A DNA stretch of 64,000 nt, from the NCBI RefSeq assembly GCF_000189635.1, contig NW_002476237.1:186001-250000 (forward strand), given 5' to 3'. Positions 1 through 12,000 of this stretch are shown here, piece by piece. The position numbers and the translations under genes were made by a program. The notes below the pieces were generated by a model. That model had not been told where the DNA came from and did not search any database. It saw only the letters and a program-made list of their open reading frames with translations. This DNA comes from Tetrahymena thermophila SB210. Taxonomy: Eukaryota > Ciliophora > Oligohymenophorea > Hymenostomatida > Tetrahymenidae. Positions within the stretch are counted from its first letter, which is position 1; each line of letters starts with the position of its first letter.

Positions 1-1229
1 GGTGAAATGGCATATACAGAAAAGCCAAACAATGAGCAGCTAGGATACATTTTAGATTCTCTAAGGGTAATTTTAGTGATTTAAAAAGCATTAAAGAATA
101 CAGCAAATTTCTCTTTACATCAATAACTTCTTTTAATTTATAAAGCTTAGAATAGGAGCATAAGGAACTTGTAGACAAAAAGCTATCTCACTCTACTTTA
201 GAACAATAATGAAGCAATTCATGCAATCTACCTTTCCTTATCTAATTTACGGATACTAGCCTAATATGGGAGGTATTAAAATACTTTTTTAAGCAATGAA
301 ATTAATATTTTAATATAATTAGAGGATCAAGAGTTCAATAGATGTGTTGAAATTTTCAAAAAAATTTGTACTATATCAGATGAAACTCAAGTATTTAAGT
401 TCCTTCCATATCTAAAGAAATTTTTAGAAATTAGATAGAATTTTAAGGAGTAAAATTTTTGAATAAATAATTAAAAATTAATAATTCTTTTTATAATTTA
501 AAACAGTTGCTTTTAAAGAATGAAAAAAATCAGAAAAAATGTTTTTAAGAGAGAAGAATCGATTGAAAAGCTCTTAGATGGTCTTTCATTACTTCATCCT
601 ACATAAATGGGTAAATTCTTAAAAGGACTAGATAAGGTAAATTTAATGATAAGATATATTTTATTGATAATAATATTTGTTTAATATTATTTATTTAGTT
701 TAGAAAATTACGTGAAATCCGTTTACAAAGAAAGATGAATAGCGGTAGTTAAGAAGATTTCGAAGTTGATTAAACTTAATTGTAAAAATAATATACAGCT
801 AATCCAGATAGATAACTCAACAAGTTACGTCAGCAAACTGTTTAAAATTAATATATAAATAATAACTAAAGCAATAACTATGCTTAGTTCCATTCCTAGC
901 AATAATTCTATTAGCCAATTTCTCATCCTCCTTAAAATTTAGAAATATTAGAGGAAAATGAATTACCTTAGCAATAAAAGCCTTTAGGAGTTCCATAAAA
1001 TTATTATTATCAAAAATAGCAATAACCTTAGTAATACTTAGCAGGACCAATGGCGTTCTCTAGCATTAAATAAGACTCAGCACAATAAAACGGATAAAAT
1101 TATATATACCCATCTTAGCCCAGTAACATGAATAGTTAAAATATAAATTTAAAAAATCCAATAGACTATGATTAATATTATCACTAGCAGCCTTATAAAA
1201 AGTAATTCCCCTCAAATTAACAATACTGA
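1..1229 (+). CDS. 3' part of a Q-rich protein of unknown function
   Basis: The frame is open from base 1, so the 5' end lies outside the window. It runs through three visible exons (1-449, 507-636, 699-1229) and stops at TGA 1227-1229. The introns (57 and 62 nt) are GT-AG and AT-rich, and the exons sum to 370 codons including the stop. The first ~190 visible residues are leucine- and lysine-rich and look helical, with heptad-like stretches. The last ~150 residues are low complexity, dominated by Gln, Asn, Tyr and Pro, with many TAA and TAG codons. No family motif is recognisable. The Q-rich tail after a helical core is typical of ciliate proteins. The gene is convergent with the next gene, with a 1.4 kb spacer. 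Existence is well supported; function is unknown. Confidence 0.85.
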
Positions 1230-2609
1230 CTACTAATAAAACAATAATAATTACCTTAATAAAATAAAAGTTATTGATATATAAAGAAAAATAAACTTAT
1301 AAACCAATGTGATAGATATACTTACTTATCACACAAAACAAAACAAATTTTAAAATAATAAGTATGTTAATAAGATATAATTATAATAATAATAAAAATT
1401 AATTTTATTTAATTCTCAATAATTTTGTTTATTATTTGATTTTATGTCCAACATTTCAAAAAATATATAAAATAAATAAACTACTTTATTTAGTATTTCA
1501 TTACATTTTAATTAAATCTTTTTTAAATAATTACTTTATTTTAATTTTTAAGTCTCATTCATTCATTTATGAAGATTATTCCAATTAAGTAAACTATCAA
1601 ATGAATAGCAAAATGTTCTCATATACTATTTTAATAATAATATTTTAAATTTGTGTAGCTAATTAAATCTAAAATTTTTGAAAATGAAGAAAAACAAATT
1701 TTTTTTAAATAAGGAAATTTATTTAATTTTCAATAAATTGATTTTCTCATTTTGTATCAAAATTTCCATTTTTTAATAAAAAAAAGAATCAGTCAACACA
1801 ATTTTTATTTTATTTTATATGAAAAATTGAATATGATTCTTTTAAATCTTACAACCTTTAAAATTTTAAATATAATATGATGAAGAATAAATAATTTAAA
1901 TTTTATTAAGAATAAACAAGTAAATACAAAGATAATATAATATATGTGTAGATGTTAGTATCCTAAAGTTTATTTTGCACATAATATAAATCCTAAGATG
2001 CTTACTCTTAAAGATAAGTTGAATATACTCATAACTCAAAGATTAAGTTGCAAATAAATAAAATGGAAATTTGTATGAAAAATACACACTAAAAAATTTT
2101 TTTTAATTCTTAAGAAAAATTTATTTAAGATTTAAAGATATGAAAAAAATTAATGAGTGAGTGAGTGTCTATATAAAAATATGATAAATAAATAAATATT
2201 TTTATTTTACGAACCAAAATTTATTTATTCAAAATGTAATAATTAAGAGCAAGATACTTGTCATTTTAATATAATAATTGCTAAACAAATTGAATTAAGT
2301 CTGCTTAATTAAATCCCCCTCCTGCATATTTAGAAAAAATAATGTGGCATTATTTTAGGGCTTAGATTTAGTTTATTAGGAGGGCGACAAATATAATTGA
2401 TTGATAGGTTTGAGTTTATAAATTATAAATTTTAGAATGTAAGAAAGAATTGATATAAATTGAAAAGTAAGTTAGACAAATATGTAAAAGTGAAATAGAA
2501 AATATTACAATGATTTACTTTTTAATATAAATTGAAGATTAATAAATATATTATTAACAATTTATTTTTATCTCAAGAGCTTGCTTGAATCAATTAATAA
2601 ATTTTTAAA
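1230..2609. other. intergenic, convergent 3' ends, with a GC-rich structured island
   Basis: Mostly A/T runs that should hold the 3' UTRs of the two converging genes. A short GAGT tetranucleotide run lies near 2155-2168. The only stretch unlike its surroundings is the GC-rich island at 2315-2384, listed separately. Confidence 0.7.
2315..2384. other. GC-rich nested hairpin, candidate small structured RNA or terminator
   Basis: In a nearly pure A/T background, CCCTCCT at 2317-2323 pairs perfectly with AGGAGGG at 2378-2384. Inside lies a second hairpin with a 9-bp perfect stem (2336-2344 with 2348-2356) and the three-base loop TGG. The nested arrangement is seen directly. Whether it is transcribed, and on which strand, is unknown. 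It sits between two converging 3' ends, so an RNA gene or a 3'-end or insulating structure are both possible. Confidence 0.35.
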
Positions 2610-5475
2610 TCAATTTTGATAAGAATTGTTTCCATCCTATTTTGGAGTAAATAGGTTAGGATTAGAATTGCCAGAAGTTTTATAGAATAAATTTTTGCCA
2701 TCAACAAAGTCATCTCTTTAAGATGAAGGTAGATTTGGAAGCTTGCTATCAGAAGGGATTCTATTATTTGATAAAGCCTTCTTTGAACTTGAAGTATTTA
2801 TCATCTTTTTATCAGAATTCTTTGAATAAGATTACCCATACTATTTATTCAATATAAATAATTAATTAAGACAATTATTAAAAAAATTTTTTATTTTTAC
2901 TCTTCCCATCTTTTCAGGTGAAGTCTCTTTAGGAGGGAATATTGCCCAATTATGATAGTTTCCTAATTTTCCCTTGTATTAGTTTAAGCTTTTGTCACAT
3001 GAAATACAACTCCACTTATTAAGAGGTCTCTTGACAATTAATCCATCATCACCTTCGTCTTTGCTGAAGAAAATATTATATATATTTGTAATCTATTTTA
3101 TATTAATTTATCTACTTAAAACAAACATTTTCTAAAATATTTTTTAAATACCTTCTTTTCAAGTTCTGAGAACTTCTTAGCTGTTTCAGGACCACTTGCA
3201 CTTGTTTTAAGTTTATTTAGCACTGCACCAGCTACTTCGTCAAGCTTTCCAAGAAGCATTTGCTCTAATCCATATAAATCTTCCTTGTCTGCTTTTCTGT
3301 CAATTAAATCCTTTAACTAATTGATTAGAATTAATAACTCATTTCTAACCTCATCAATAGCCTATCCCCAGTCTACGTTATTGTTATTATTATTTGCATT
3401 TTAATTATGTGTGTTGCTATTTGATCCATCTCCACCATATATGTGAATATTTCTATCACCTGAATTATTGTTACCATTATTATTATTGTTGTTATTATTA
3501 TTACTGCTATCATTATTTTTATTCTTGTTATTATTGCTATCTTTATTATTATTGCTTCCTTCATGAAGAGAATTTAATTTACTATTTTTTCCACTTTGGC
3601 TATCTTTCTTGTTCATATTTTAATTGTTGTTATTGTTTTAATCTGAATTTTGATTGATTCCATCTTTACCATATCCATCTAATGCATTGGTTGGGCTTAA
3701 AAGATTAACATCTAACTCACCTCCGTTTTGACTAGCTATTAAATTTCTTAGTTTATTTAATTGCCTTCTTAATTCGTTAATGAGAACTTCTAATTAATTA
3801 GTCTAAAAGAAAAGAAAATTATTTTTAAGTCATAAAATATCAATTATTTTAGTTTTACCTTATCAACATTTTTATCTAAGCTTTCTCTTAAACTCTTAAC
3901 TTCAGATCTTAGTCTTTTTAAGTCGTCTTATTTAGCAGTTTGGAGCATATTTTTTTCTAGTTCATCAAGACGGCTGTCAGTATTTTGCTTATTTAAATCA
4001 TAATTTTCGATGTGATTGTGTAATTCCTCACGCAAGGCATTTAAAAAGCCTTCTAAGTCTTCCATTTTTTCTTGCAAATTATTTAATAGATTTTTATCTT
4101 TAGTAGATAAACCTCCACTAGCCTGATTTAATTCATCTAATTCTTCAGGTTTAATTTATTTACCATCATTCAATCTAATTATTTTAATTAAAAAATAAAA
4201 AGGATTATTAATTAATTAATAGCCAGCATTAAAAAAATTTTAGTATATTTTTAGAATTTATTAATTTTAACTACCTGCTTTATATGAAAAGGTAGAGTTT
4301 ATCAAAATCATCACATTTCACTCTATCGTCAATTTATTTTTGCAATTTTTGTACAATTTTGTTTATTTCATCCATTAATTCTTTGCTTTATTTATCTTAA
4401 TCCTTCTTTAATTCTTCTTTGGTTACCTTTTTATTTATTTATTGTAATTTAATTAGAATTAAGTAAGTTTCATTTGTTTATTAAATTTTGAAAGAATCTA
4501 ATATAAAATTAGAAATATATTTTTACAAATTGGCTCTTCATCTTGGCTATATCTTGGAGTATCTTATCAATCATTTCATCTTTTTATAATAGTTATAGAA
4601 TTAATATTAAAAATATAAATGATATGTAAATGTTTTACTGCTAAAATTGTTGTTACCATCATTTAAATTGCTTTGTGAATTTCCGTTTCTATTAGTATTA
4701 GAGTTAGCACCTTCATTCTATCTATCTGATAAACTACCTTATTTACCAAGGTTGTTTTGACTGTTACCGCTGTTATTATTGTTGTTATTTTTATCATTGA
4801 GATTGTTGAGAATCACTTATAGATAGTCCTACTTACTATTTAGTTATTCTAACTTTTCTTTTATTTTTTGGATTTCTTCAGAAAACTCTTTGCTCATTTG
4901 ATTAAAATGATTGACTTCTTTTTGTAGAGAAGGGAAAGCCTTTTGTATTTCTTTCAGTTCATCCTAAAATTTTGAAAAATGATATTAATTTATATTAATC
5001 AATTAATTTTAAATTTACGAAATCAACATTTTTGAGTTTTTCTTTTAAACTATCAATTTCATATTGATGCTAATTGAGAGTTTCACCATGTTTTTAAAGC
5101 TTTTTCTATAATTAATAAATAACTGTTAATCTGAAATGCGTTTGATTTTAGTTGATTTACTTATATTTCAGAGATATCATTGGTGTTCTTTTCTGTCTTC
5201 TCTTATTAATTTTGAAGGTTTTTAATTATTTCTTTTTCATTGTCCTTGATTTAATCAACATCATCCTTTATTCCAGTTACTTAAGCATTAATTTATGAGC
5301 ATTAGTTTTCAACATTCATTATCTTTGTGCTATATGAGCCAACTTCGTTTTTAAGAGCAGAAAGTATCTTTATAATTGTATCAAAATTATTTTTTAAAGT
5401 GTTCTCATTTAATGTGACTTGCATCAGGTTATCAATTTAGATACCTTTTAGTAAGTCTTGTGATACAGAACTCAT
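2610..5475 (-). CDS. coiled-coil protein with C-terminal WSCxxC motif (DUF4795/QRICH2-like?)
   Basis: Nine exons joined by eight introns (5106-5160, 4964-5018, 4580-4638, 4427-4526, 4175-4274, 3803-3858, 3093-3151, 2841-2900) give 773 residues, ATG 5473-5475 to TGA 2610-2612. Residues 1-200 and 330-480 are long heptad-type coiled coils; between and after them come Asn/Ser/Gly-rich linkers, the longest near residue 500. The last ~130 residues hold a conserved-looking block, PLNKWSCISCDKSLNQYKG, then a Trp/Pro-rich segment ending PEKMGR. Two cysteines two apart after a coiled coil recall the DUF4795 region of sperm-tail protein QRICH2 and flagellar relatives. That match is from memory and tentative. 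If it is right, an axonemal role would follow. Gene structure is firm; the family assignment is not. Confidence 0.85.
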
Positions 5476-6441
5476 GAATTATGAATTGGTCTTTTATAAA
5501 TAATTATTTATATTTGTTTTTTATTAATTATTATAAAAATTTACCAAATCTCTAAACATCTAAAGATATATAAAATTCATATAAGCAAATAAGAGCATGA
5601 ATCAATAAAATTTGCTGACTAAAAATCTTCCTTTAAATTTACAACCACTAAATAATTCCTTTTTTAATATAATTCTGAATAGCATATAGCTTTTTACAAA
5701 CTTTTTTAGGTAATATCCATAAAACAATATCAAATATTTACAAATAAATCGCATTGATTAAATTAGGTTGAATTGATATTGAGAAATCTCAAACTAAACA
5801 CGTTTATTATGCACATTATCAGCATTTAGTAGTTTATTAATAGATTCTTAAGAAATATTATTTAATATATTAATCTATACATAACTAATTTTCTACTGAC
5901 CTCAAAAATAAACAAATATATATATAACATCAAAAAGGTATAACTAACTCAATCTAATTAACTGATAAATAAATAGATAATGTATTGACACAGAGAGAGA
6001 TAAGCATTTTTAAAATTATTCAGTATTTTCAAGATAGAATAATTTTCTAGAAAATTAAATCTTACTAAGACAGTTAAAGAAGGAAAATCATATTTTTATC
6101 AAGCTCTGCTTGGTAAACAAAACCTAAATACTGATAGAAATATTCAATAAAGAAAAATAAACATTTTTTTCAATTTATGATTTCATATATTTATAGAACT
6201 TATAATTATTTATTGCTAATGGCCATATTTTATTATTAATCATTTATATAAAAATTATTATCATTAATAATGACTTCAATAATAAAAATTACAATTTCAT
6301 TCAAATTATAAACATTACTGAAACACAAAATTTAAGAAATATTATTTAATAATTTAAGCAATTATATGGTTTTTTTTTTGGCAAATTTACTATTATATTC
6401 ACTGGTTAGAATTAGTTTTTTGCTTAGGTTAACTATTTTTA
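5476..6441. other. intergenic between two minus-strand genes
   Basis: A/T-rich spacer that must hold the promoter of the coiled-coil gene to the left and the 3' UTR of the peptidase gene to the right. There is a poly-T run near 6370 and a short GA-repeat near 5990. I see no further coding or RNA feature. Confidence 0.6.
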
Positions 6442-7056
6442 TCAATTTTTTTAATTATTGTCTGATAGAGTTTTGATGAGCTCAGTCAATATGCTCTTTT
6501 ATGTTTCAAAATCAATAGTTGTGAAATGGGGCACATGAATAAATAAAGATGGACAATTGGGAAATTCAATTTTTGTCTTGAAATATACGTAGTTGCATAA
6601 AAATCTGCCTGGATCAGTACTTAAAGTACATTTTTCCTTTAAATATAAATTATTCTCTAATAGATATTTGCAATCAATTATGGTATAATTGCACTAATCT
6701 AGCTCTTAGTCCTCGCTAATTTTTGTATCTTTTGGTTGCTCATTTTAACGATCACGCATTCTAAAATTGGCATTATTATATGAACATTATTCTAGATAAA
6801 TTTTTTAAATATCTCTTCTCACTCCGAAATGTAAAAATATACAACTTTCATCCATATTTAAATCAAGATTTTTAAGTCTATTGTGATATTATTAAACCCC
6901 TTTCATTGAAACTTCAAGGGTATCTACATCAATAATATTAAGTTGTTTTTTCTCAACATCTGAAATGCTCTTCATTAATTAAGAAGATGGATTATCATCT
7001 ACATCTCCAAAAGGACCAAATCCTGTAACAAAAAATTTTTTAGCTTTGTTTTCCAT
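6442..7056 (-). CDS. pyroglutamyl-peptidase I (peptidase family C15)
   Basis: A single exon of 204 residues, ATG 7054-7056 to TGA 6442-6444. This cytosolic cysteine peptidase removes an N-terminal pyroglutamate from peptides. The N-terminal signature VTGFGPFGDVDDNPS (residues 10-24) is the family glycine-rich motif. The catalytic triad is in place: Glu89 in YLEQC, Cys154 in DPGRFLCNYVYF, and His174 in FIHVP. Length matches the usual 200-215 residues. An acidic, Gln-rich insertion around residues 103-122 follows the Glu motif and is probably a surface loop. It is divergent from the small coiled-coil gene at 7644, with a 587-bp shared 5' region. This is the most secure functional call in the window. 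Confidence 0.95.
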
Positions 7057-7643
7057 TTTTTAAACTTTTATTTTTGTAAATTTAAGGTTATTTTGATTTT
7101 TATGCTTGAATATATCTTTCTGCGGAAAAAAATAGATAAGTGGGAAATTTTAAGGTTATTTTGTTATTTTCTATGATCAACAAAATATTTTTTTAGTGAT
7201 TGTAAGAATAAATCGTCAAAACAAAGGAACAATTAATTTATCACTTACTTTTAGAATAAGAAGGAATCAACATCATTTTGATAAACAAGATAAAATTATC
7301 TACTTTTCAAATAAATTTCTTCTATAAAATAAATAAATAAATAAATTCATTGCAATTGCAATTGCAGGTAAATTATTATTTAGAAATGTAAACTAAAATT
7401 CTTTATAATATTTTGATATATAGATAGATAGATAATTCATCTTAAGTAGAATTTAATTATGAATGCAGTAAGTAAAACCAAGTATCTATCTTTCATTCAA
7501 ATAAAATATTAGGATTTTACTACAATTCATTTAATCACTCAATTTAATTATTCCACTTCAAATAATATTTTTTATCAAATTAATTTACAAAAATATTAAA
7601 AAAACAAACTCATAAAAAAAGATAAATAAAAAGCTTTTAAGAA
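7057..7643. promoter_or_regulatory. shared 5' region of two divergent genes
   Basis: This 587-bp stretch separates two start codons on opposite strands, so it must hold both promoters. It is A/T-rich with AAAT repeats and one distinct element near its centre, the palindrome at 7351-7366. I cannot place transcription starts. Confidence 0.5.
7351..7366. promoter_or_regulatory. 16-bp perfect palindrome TGCAATTGCAATTGCA
   Basis: The sequence is its own reverse complement and carries three overlapping copies of the TGCA/ATTGCA unit. It lies almost midway between the divergent starts at 7056 and 7644. Position and perfect symmetry suggest a protein-binding site, but this is inference only. Confidence 0.35.
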
Positions 7644-8075
7644 ATGGGACAAACTTGTGACAAACTTTAATCTCAATAAAAGGATATTGAAGATATGAAA
7701 GAAGCCATTAAATAGCTTAAGGAATTAATGGATGTAATAAATACATATTTTACATTTTATCATATGGCATATGTTAATTATTTTACTCTAATTTAATAAA
7801 AGCAAACTAGAGGAGTTTAGGATACTTTGAAGCAAAGTTTAGAATAAATTACTACTACCACAACTGATGTAGTTAACAAATATTAGTCTATTGTTTCTAA
7901 AGTTGATACATTTGAATAAACTATAAAAGATGTAATCATTTTTAAATTCTCTACCACTTTTTATCCTCACTATTTTTAATAAAATGTAAACGAATAGTTG
8001 GAAGTAAAAATGCAAAAAACAGTAGAACAAGCAGTCAAATCAGGTGCTTCAAGTGCAATGAAGAACTTCTTCTGA
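7644..8075 (+). CDS. small coiled-coil protein with MGxxC N-terminus
   Basis: Three exons (7644-7733, 7803-7931, 7998-8075) give 98 residues, ATG 7644-7646 to TGA 8073-8075. The protein starts MGQTCDKL: Gly2 followed by Ser/Thr/Cys-type residues fits N-myristoylation, and Cys5 could be palmitoylated, which would tether it to a membrane. The rest is one amphipathic helix with hydrophobic residues at heptad spacing and many Gln, Lys and Glu. The C-terminus is short and uncharged, ending MKNFF. No domain name can be given. The small size and helix suggest an adaptor at the cell membrane or cortex. It is divergent from the peptidase gene. The second intron boundary (7997) is the best in-frame acceptor but is not the only AG nearby. 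Confidence 0.75.
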
Positions 8076-9058
8076 AGAATATTATAAACAGATTATCAAT
8101 ATCTAATCTACTTTTTGTTTTATAGAATTAATTTAATTATTTTATATAAATTTAAGATTATGTGCTTTCTTTCTATAAATAATCTTGAGTATAAAAGTAA
8201 GTATTTTTTCAAAAAAATGCAAATTATTCATTGGCATTTATGTAGTAAATGATTTTAATTAGATCAATATAATCATTTAAATCAATTATTATCGAATCAC
8301 ATCTGTTTTTATGAACTAGCTTAATTTAGCTCATATATTTTTTTGATTCTTAAGAAATATAGTTTTTGGTAGATATTTATTTTATCATTAAATAGTCTGG
8401 TTATATTTCGTATTAATAAATATAATTTATTATGGATTGTATAAATAATTTAATGTCATACAGAATAAAAATTGTTCAAATAAAATTAATATCTAGGAAT
8501 AAAATAAAACTCTTAATATTTACTTTTAAAATTAATAGTTCAATTTAATTATTTGTAATATTATTTTTATTCAAAACTTAATAGTAATAGCTTTAAACTA
8601 TTTTACTATGTTTCCAAATACTCTCTTGCTTGTAATATTAAAAATAATCTATTAGAAATAATAATTAAAGAAAGCATAATAAATAATTTAAGAATATTGA
8701 GTTATTTTGAAGTTAAATAAATAAAAAAAGATATTTTATAAAAAATGAAAATGTAAAAATAATTTTATAAAAAGTTAATTAATTTTAAAAAGAATGAAAT
8801 TTGAAATATAAATGAATAAATAGATTATTATTTCTTTATTATTTAGCTAATTAATTATGCTTTTATTTGAGAGTAATTAATATTGTTTATTTTCGATCAA
8901 CCAATTTAATTTCAAAGATTTTTTATTCATTTTGCAAAGATTTATTTACTTTTGAAAAAATTTAAATATCAAAAATTAAATTAACAATAAAAGTTTGATT
9001 TGAAAAAGTACTGAATAAGAATTACATTAAGAATAAACTAATTTTAACTTTTAAATTA
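8076..9058. other. intergenic between two plus-strand genes
   Basis: A/T-rich spacer with no long open frame beyond chance and no GC-rich island. It presumably holds the 3' UTR of the small gene and the promoter of the long coiled-coil gene. Confidence 0.6.
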
Positions 9059-12000
9059 ATGGAAGAAGCTGAGGCTGTAGAATTTTCTCCCTCTTACAGA
9101 ATTTTAGAGGTAACTGAAGAATCTGATGAAGAATCAAATCATAATCACTTGAAAAATGAATTTTCTAATTCTTAGCATGAAAGTCATTAAGATACTGCTT
9201 AATCAGCCAAAAATTAATATCAAACCCAGAAATAGCCATAAGAAATAATAGAGATAGATGAAAATTTAGATGATGGTGAAGAATAGTCCTTCCAGTATAG
9301 TAAAAAAAAAGTGGATAGCAGTGGAAAGGAAATCGAAGAATTTTATTAAAATATGTCCTTTTAAAACTCTCCAAATTAGCCTTAAGTTTTATAAATAAAT
9401 AACACTAGCAATATTCAGCCTTCTTAAAAGATAAATCAAAATGTAATTAAAATTAAATAAAATATTCCATATTTAATAGCTTTATTATTTATTATTTTTA
9501 AACTTTAAAGGTATAGAATGCTTATGGATACATAAACTAATAATAATAATTATAATAGTAATAATAATAACAATAATAATTTTAGAATGGAGTTCCTTCT
9601 TTTAATATTTAAATTCAAAGAAATGGAGAAAAATATGAATTAAAAAGCGCAAGCAAAAATTTAATGTAAACTTTTTCAAATACACAAAATCAATAGAATA
9701 ACTAACCAATTGCTTAAAACGCTCCGATCCAAGTCTTTAAACCTTAACCTAATTTCAATAATAAATTACAATAAAATCAAAATTTACCACCTTAAGAGGA
9801 AGAAACTAGAGAGAGAAAGCTTAGTGTTTAGCCTGTAAGGCTGATAGATTAAGAAGCTTTTTTAATGAAAGCCTCTCCTTAGAATTAAAATAATGGTAAT
9901 AATGCAAATGTTAATTATAGTAGTAGCAATAATAATATAAATACTAATACAAGTGTAAATACTAGTTAAAATTCTCGCAACAATTAGAGAGCTTAGACAA
10001 ATTCTTCTGATAAGAAAAGACACGAAAAAAATCCTTAGCAGAACGACTAGCAATTTTCAAACTAAGTGTAATATTTAATAAATAAAAGAACACAGGCCTA
10101 GCTAAAAAAAGAGTAAGCTCTTTCATCCTAAAAAAAGTAGATGCTAAACTAATAACTTCTTAATGCAAGTGATGACGAAATGGAAAATATTGTTCCTATG
10201 AGCTCTAATCCAAATAAACTCCCTTTAACTCTAGTGCAATAAGAAAACTTAGAAAGATAATACAAAGAAGTGCTACTTGAGCTTGAGTCTACTTAAAAGC
10301 AACTAGATGAGGTTGAAAAATCTCTAAGAATAGAAACATTAAATTTCGAGGAATCGAAGAGACATGTATTGATATTAAAGATGGCTCTTTAATAAAAAGT
10401 TGAAGAGGAAACTCTTAAACAAATTTTAGCAGAAGTTATTCATGATGCAAGAATAAATAAAGTAGATTTGTATACTTATTTAGCAAGGTAAATGAATCAA
10501 TAGTAGTTAGAAGGAGATAAAAATAAGCATAGAGTAGTAGATTTAGAAAGGTAAGTTAAAAAGCTAAAGTAAATTAATGAGGAACAATCGAAGCAGATGA
10601 AGCAGCTCTAGGAATTTAATGAAAGCATAAATGTAGAGTTAAAAAATGCAATTTATGCTTTATAAATGGCAGAAGATGAAAAAGAAAGAATGCTGGCTGA
10701 GTAAAGACAATAAATTTTAGATTAAAACTCTCATGAAAAGGATTAGCTTTTGGATTACTTGACTGATTGCAAAAACTAAATAAATGTTTTATAGCAAGAG
10801 ATAATTAATCTTAAACATCAAGTAAATTCTAAAGCATTAAATTATTCTATAGCTTCTGATCATTCAAATCCAAACAAAAATAGCTAAGTACAACAACAAA
10901 TTACTGCTGGAGATGTAAATAATATCTCAAATGGCTTTTCTAATAATAAATAGCAATTATCTGCAAACTAACATTAATCTCCTGAACAATTATTTAATAA
11001 TTTAAGCAATAACAAATTGCATAACTAAGATAATTCTTTTAGCCATTAAAATAATTAAAATAGTTTAAATTTTAGTAAGAACATAAACAATGATTCTGCT
11101 GAAGGAAAAAATAGTTTACTTGATCATCACTAAGAAGGAAATCTAGGAACAAATATGTAATAATATATTCATCATCCTGATGATTCATAGAGAGACGATT
11201 AGTCTCATACATAAAACTATAACTTAATACATCAGCATGAAGAACAATAAAATTATCATGAGAACTCATAAAACTCTATACATTAACCTTAAAATCTGTA
11301 AAAAAAATTCTAAGATGAAGAACTAGAAGAATTGCTAAAAGAAATAGAAGAAATTAATATAGATGATATGCAACCAGAAGTAGTTGTAGAAAAGCTTAAA
11401 AAATTAGGTGGAGAAGCCAAGAGATTAAAATAGGAAATAGAATAAAATAATTTAGTTATCTAAGATTATAAAATGCGTTAAGAAAATGAAAGATCAAGAT
11501 ATTCTGATTAAATAAAAGAATTGTTTGAGTAGTTATCTTAAACAAGATAAGAACTTCGTTCCAAAAAAGATTAATTTGAATAACTAGTAATAAAATTAAA
11601 ATTTAAACAAAGTAAAAATATTTATTTTTTAAATAGGAATCTAACTAAATAGGGTTAGAAGAGCAAATAGAATCTTATGATTAAATTCTATAGTAGAAAC
11701 AAGAGGAATATGAAAAGGTGAATGAAGAATTAAGATAGCTTCGTTAAATTGCAGGTGATAGACTCTAAGAAATGAATGAAATAAAGTTAAAGTATGAAAT
11801 AGAAAACAATGCTCTTTAATAAGAGGTAGAGCAGCTGAATGTCATAGTTTAAGAATATGAAAGTTCTATCAACTAAGATAAAAATTCAAGTGAAGAAAGA
11901 TCTTCTTCTATGTAATTTAACTCTTAAAGAAGTGGATAACAAACAGCAATCAGATAAAGTAACTCTCCTAAGAATTATAGCACCTTCTAAACAGGAAACT

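Noticed and set aside
3373-3657. Overlapping Ile-rich and Tyr/Cys-rich ORFs on both strands
   Set aside because: These are other frames of the poly-Asn linker in the coiled-coil gene at 2610-5475; AAT/AAC repeats read in other frames give Ile or Tyr/Cys runs.
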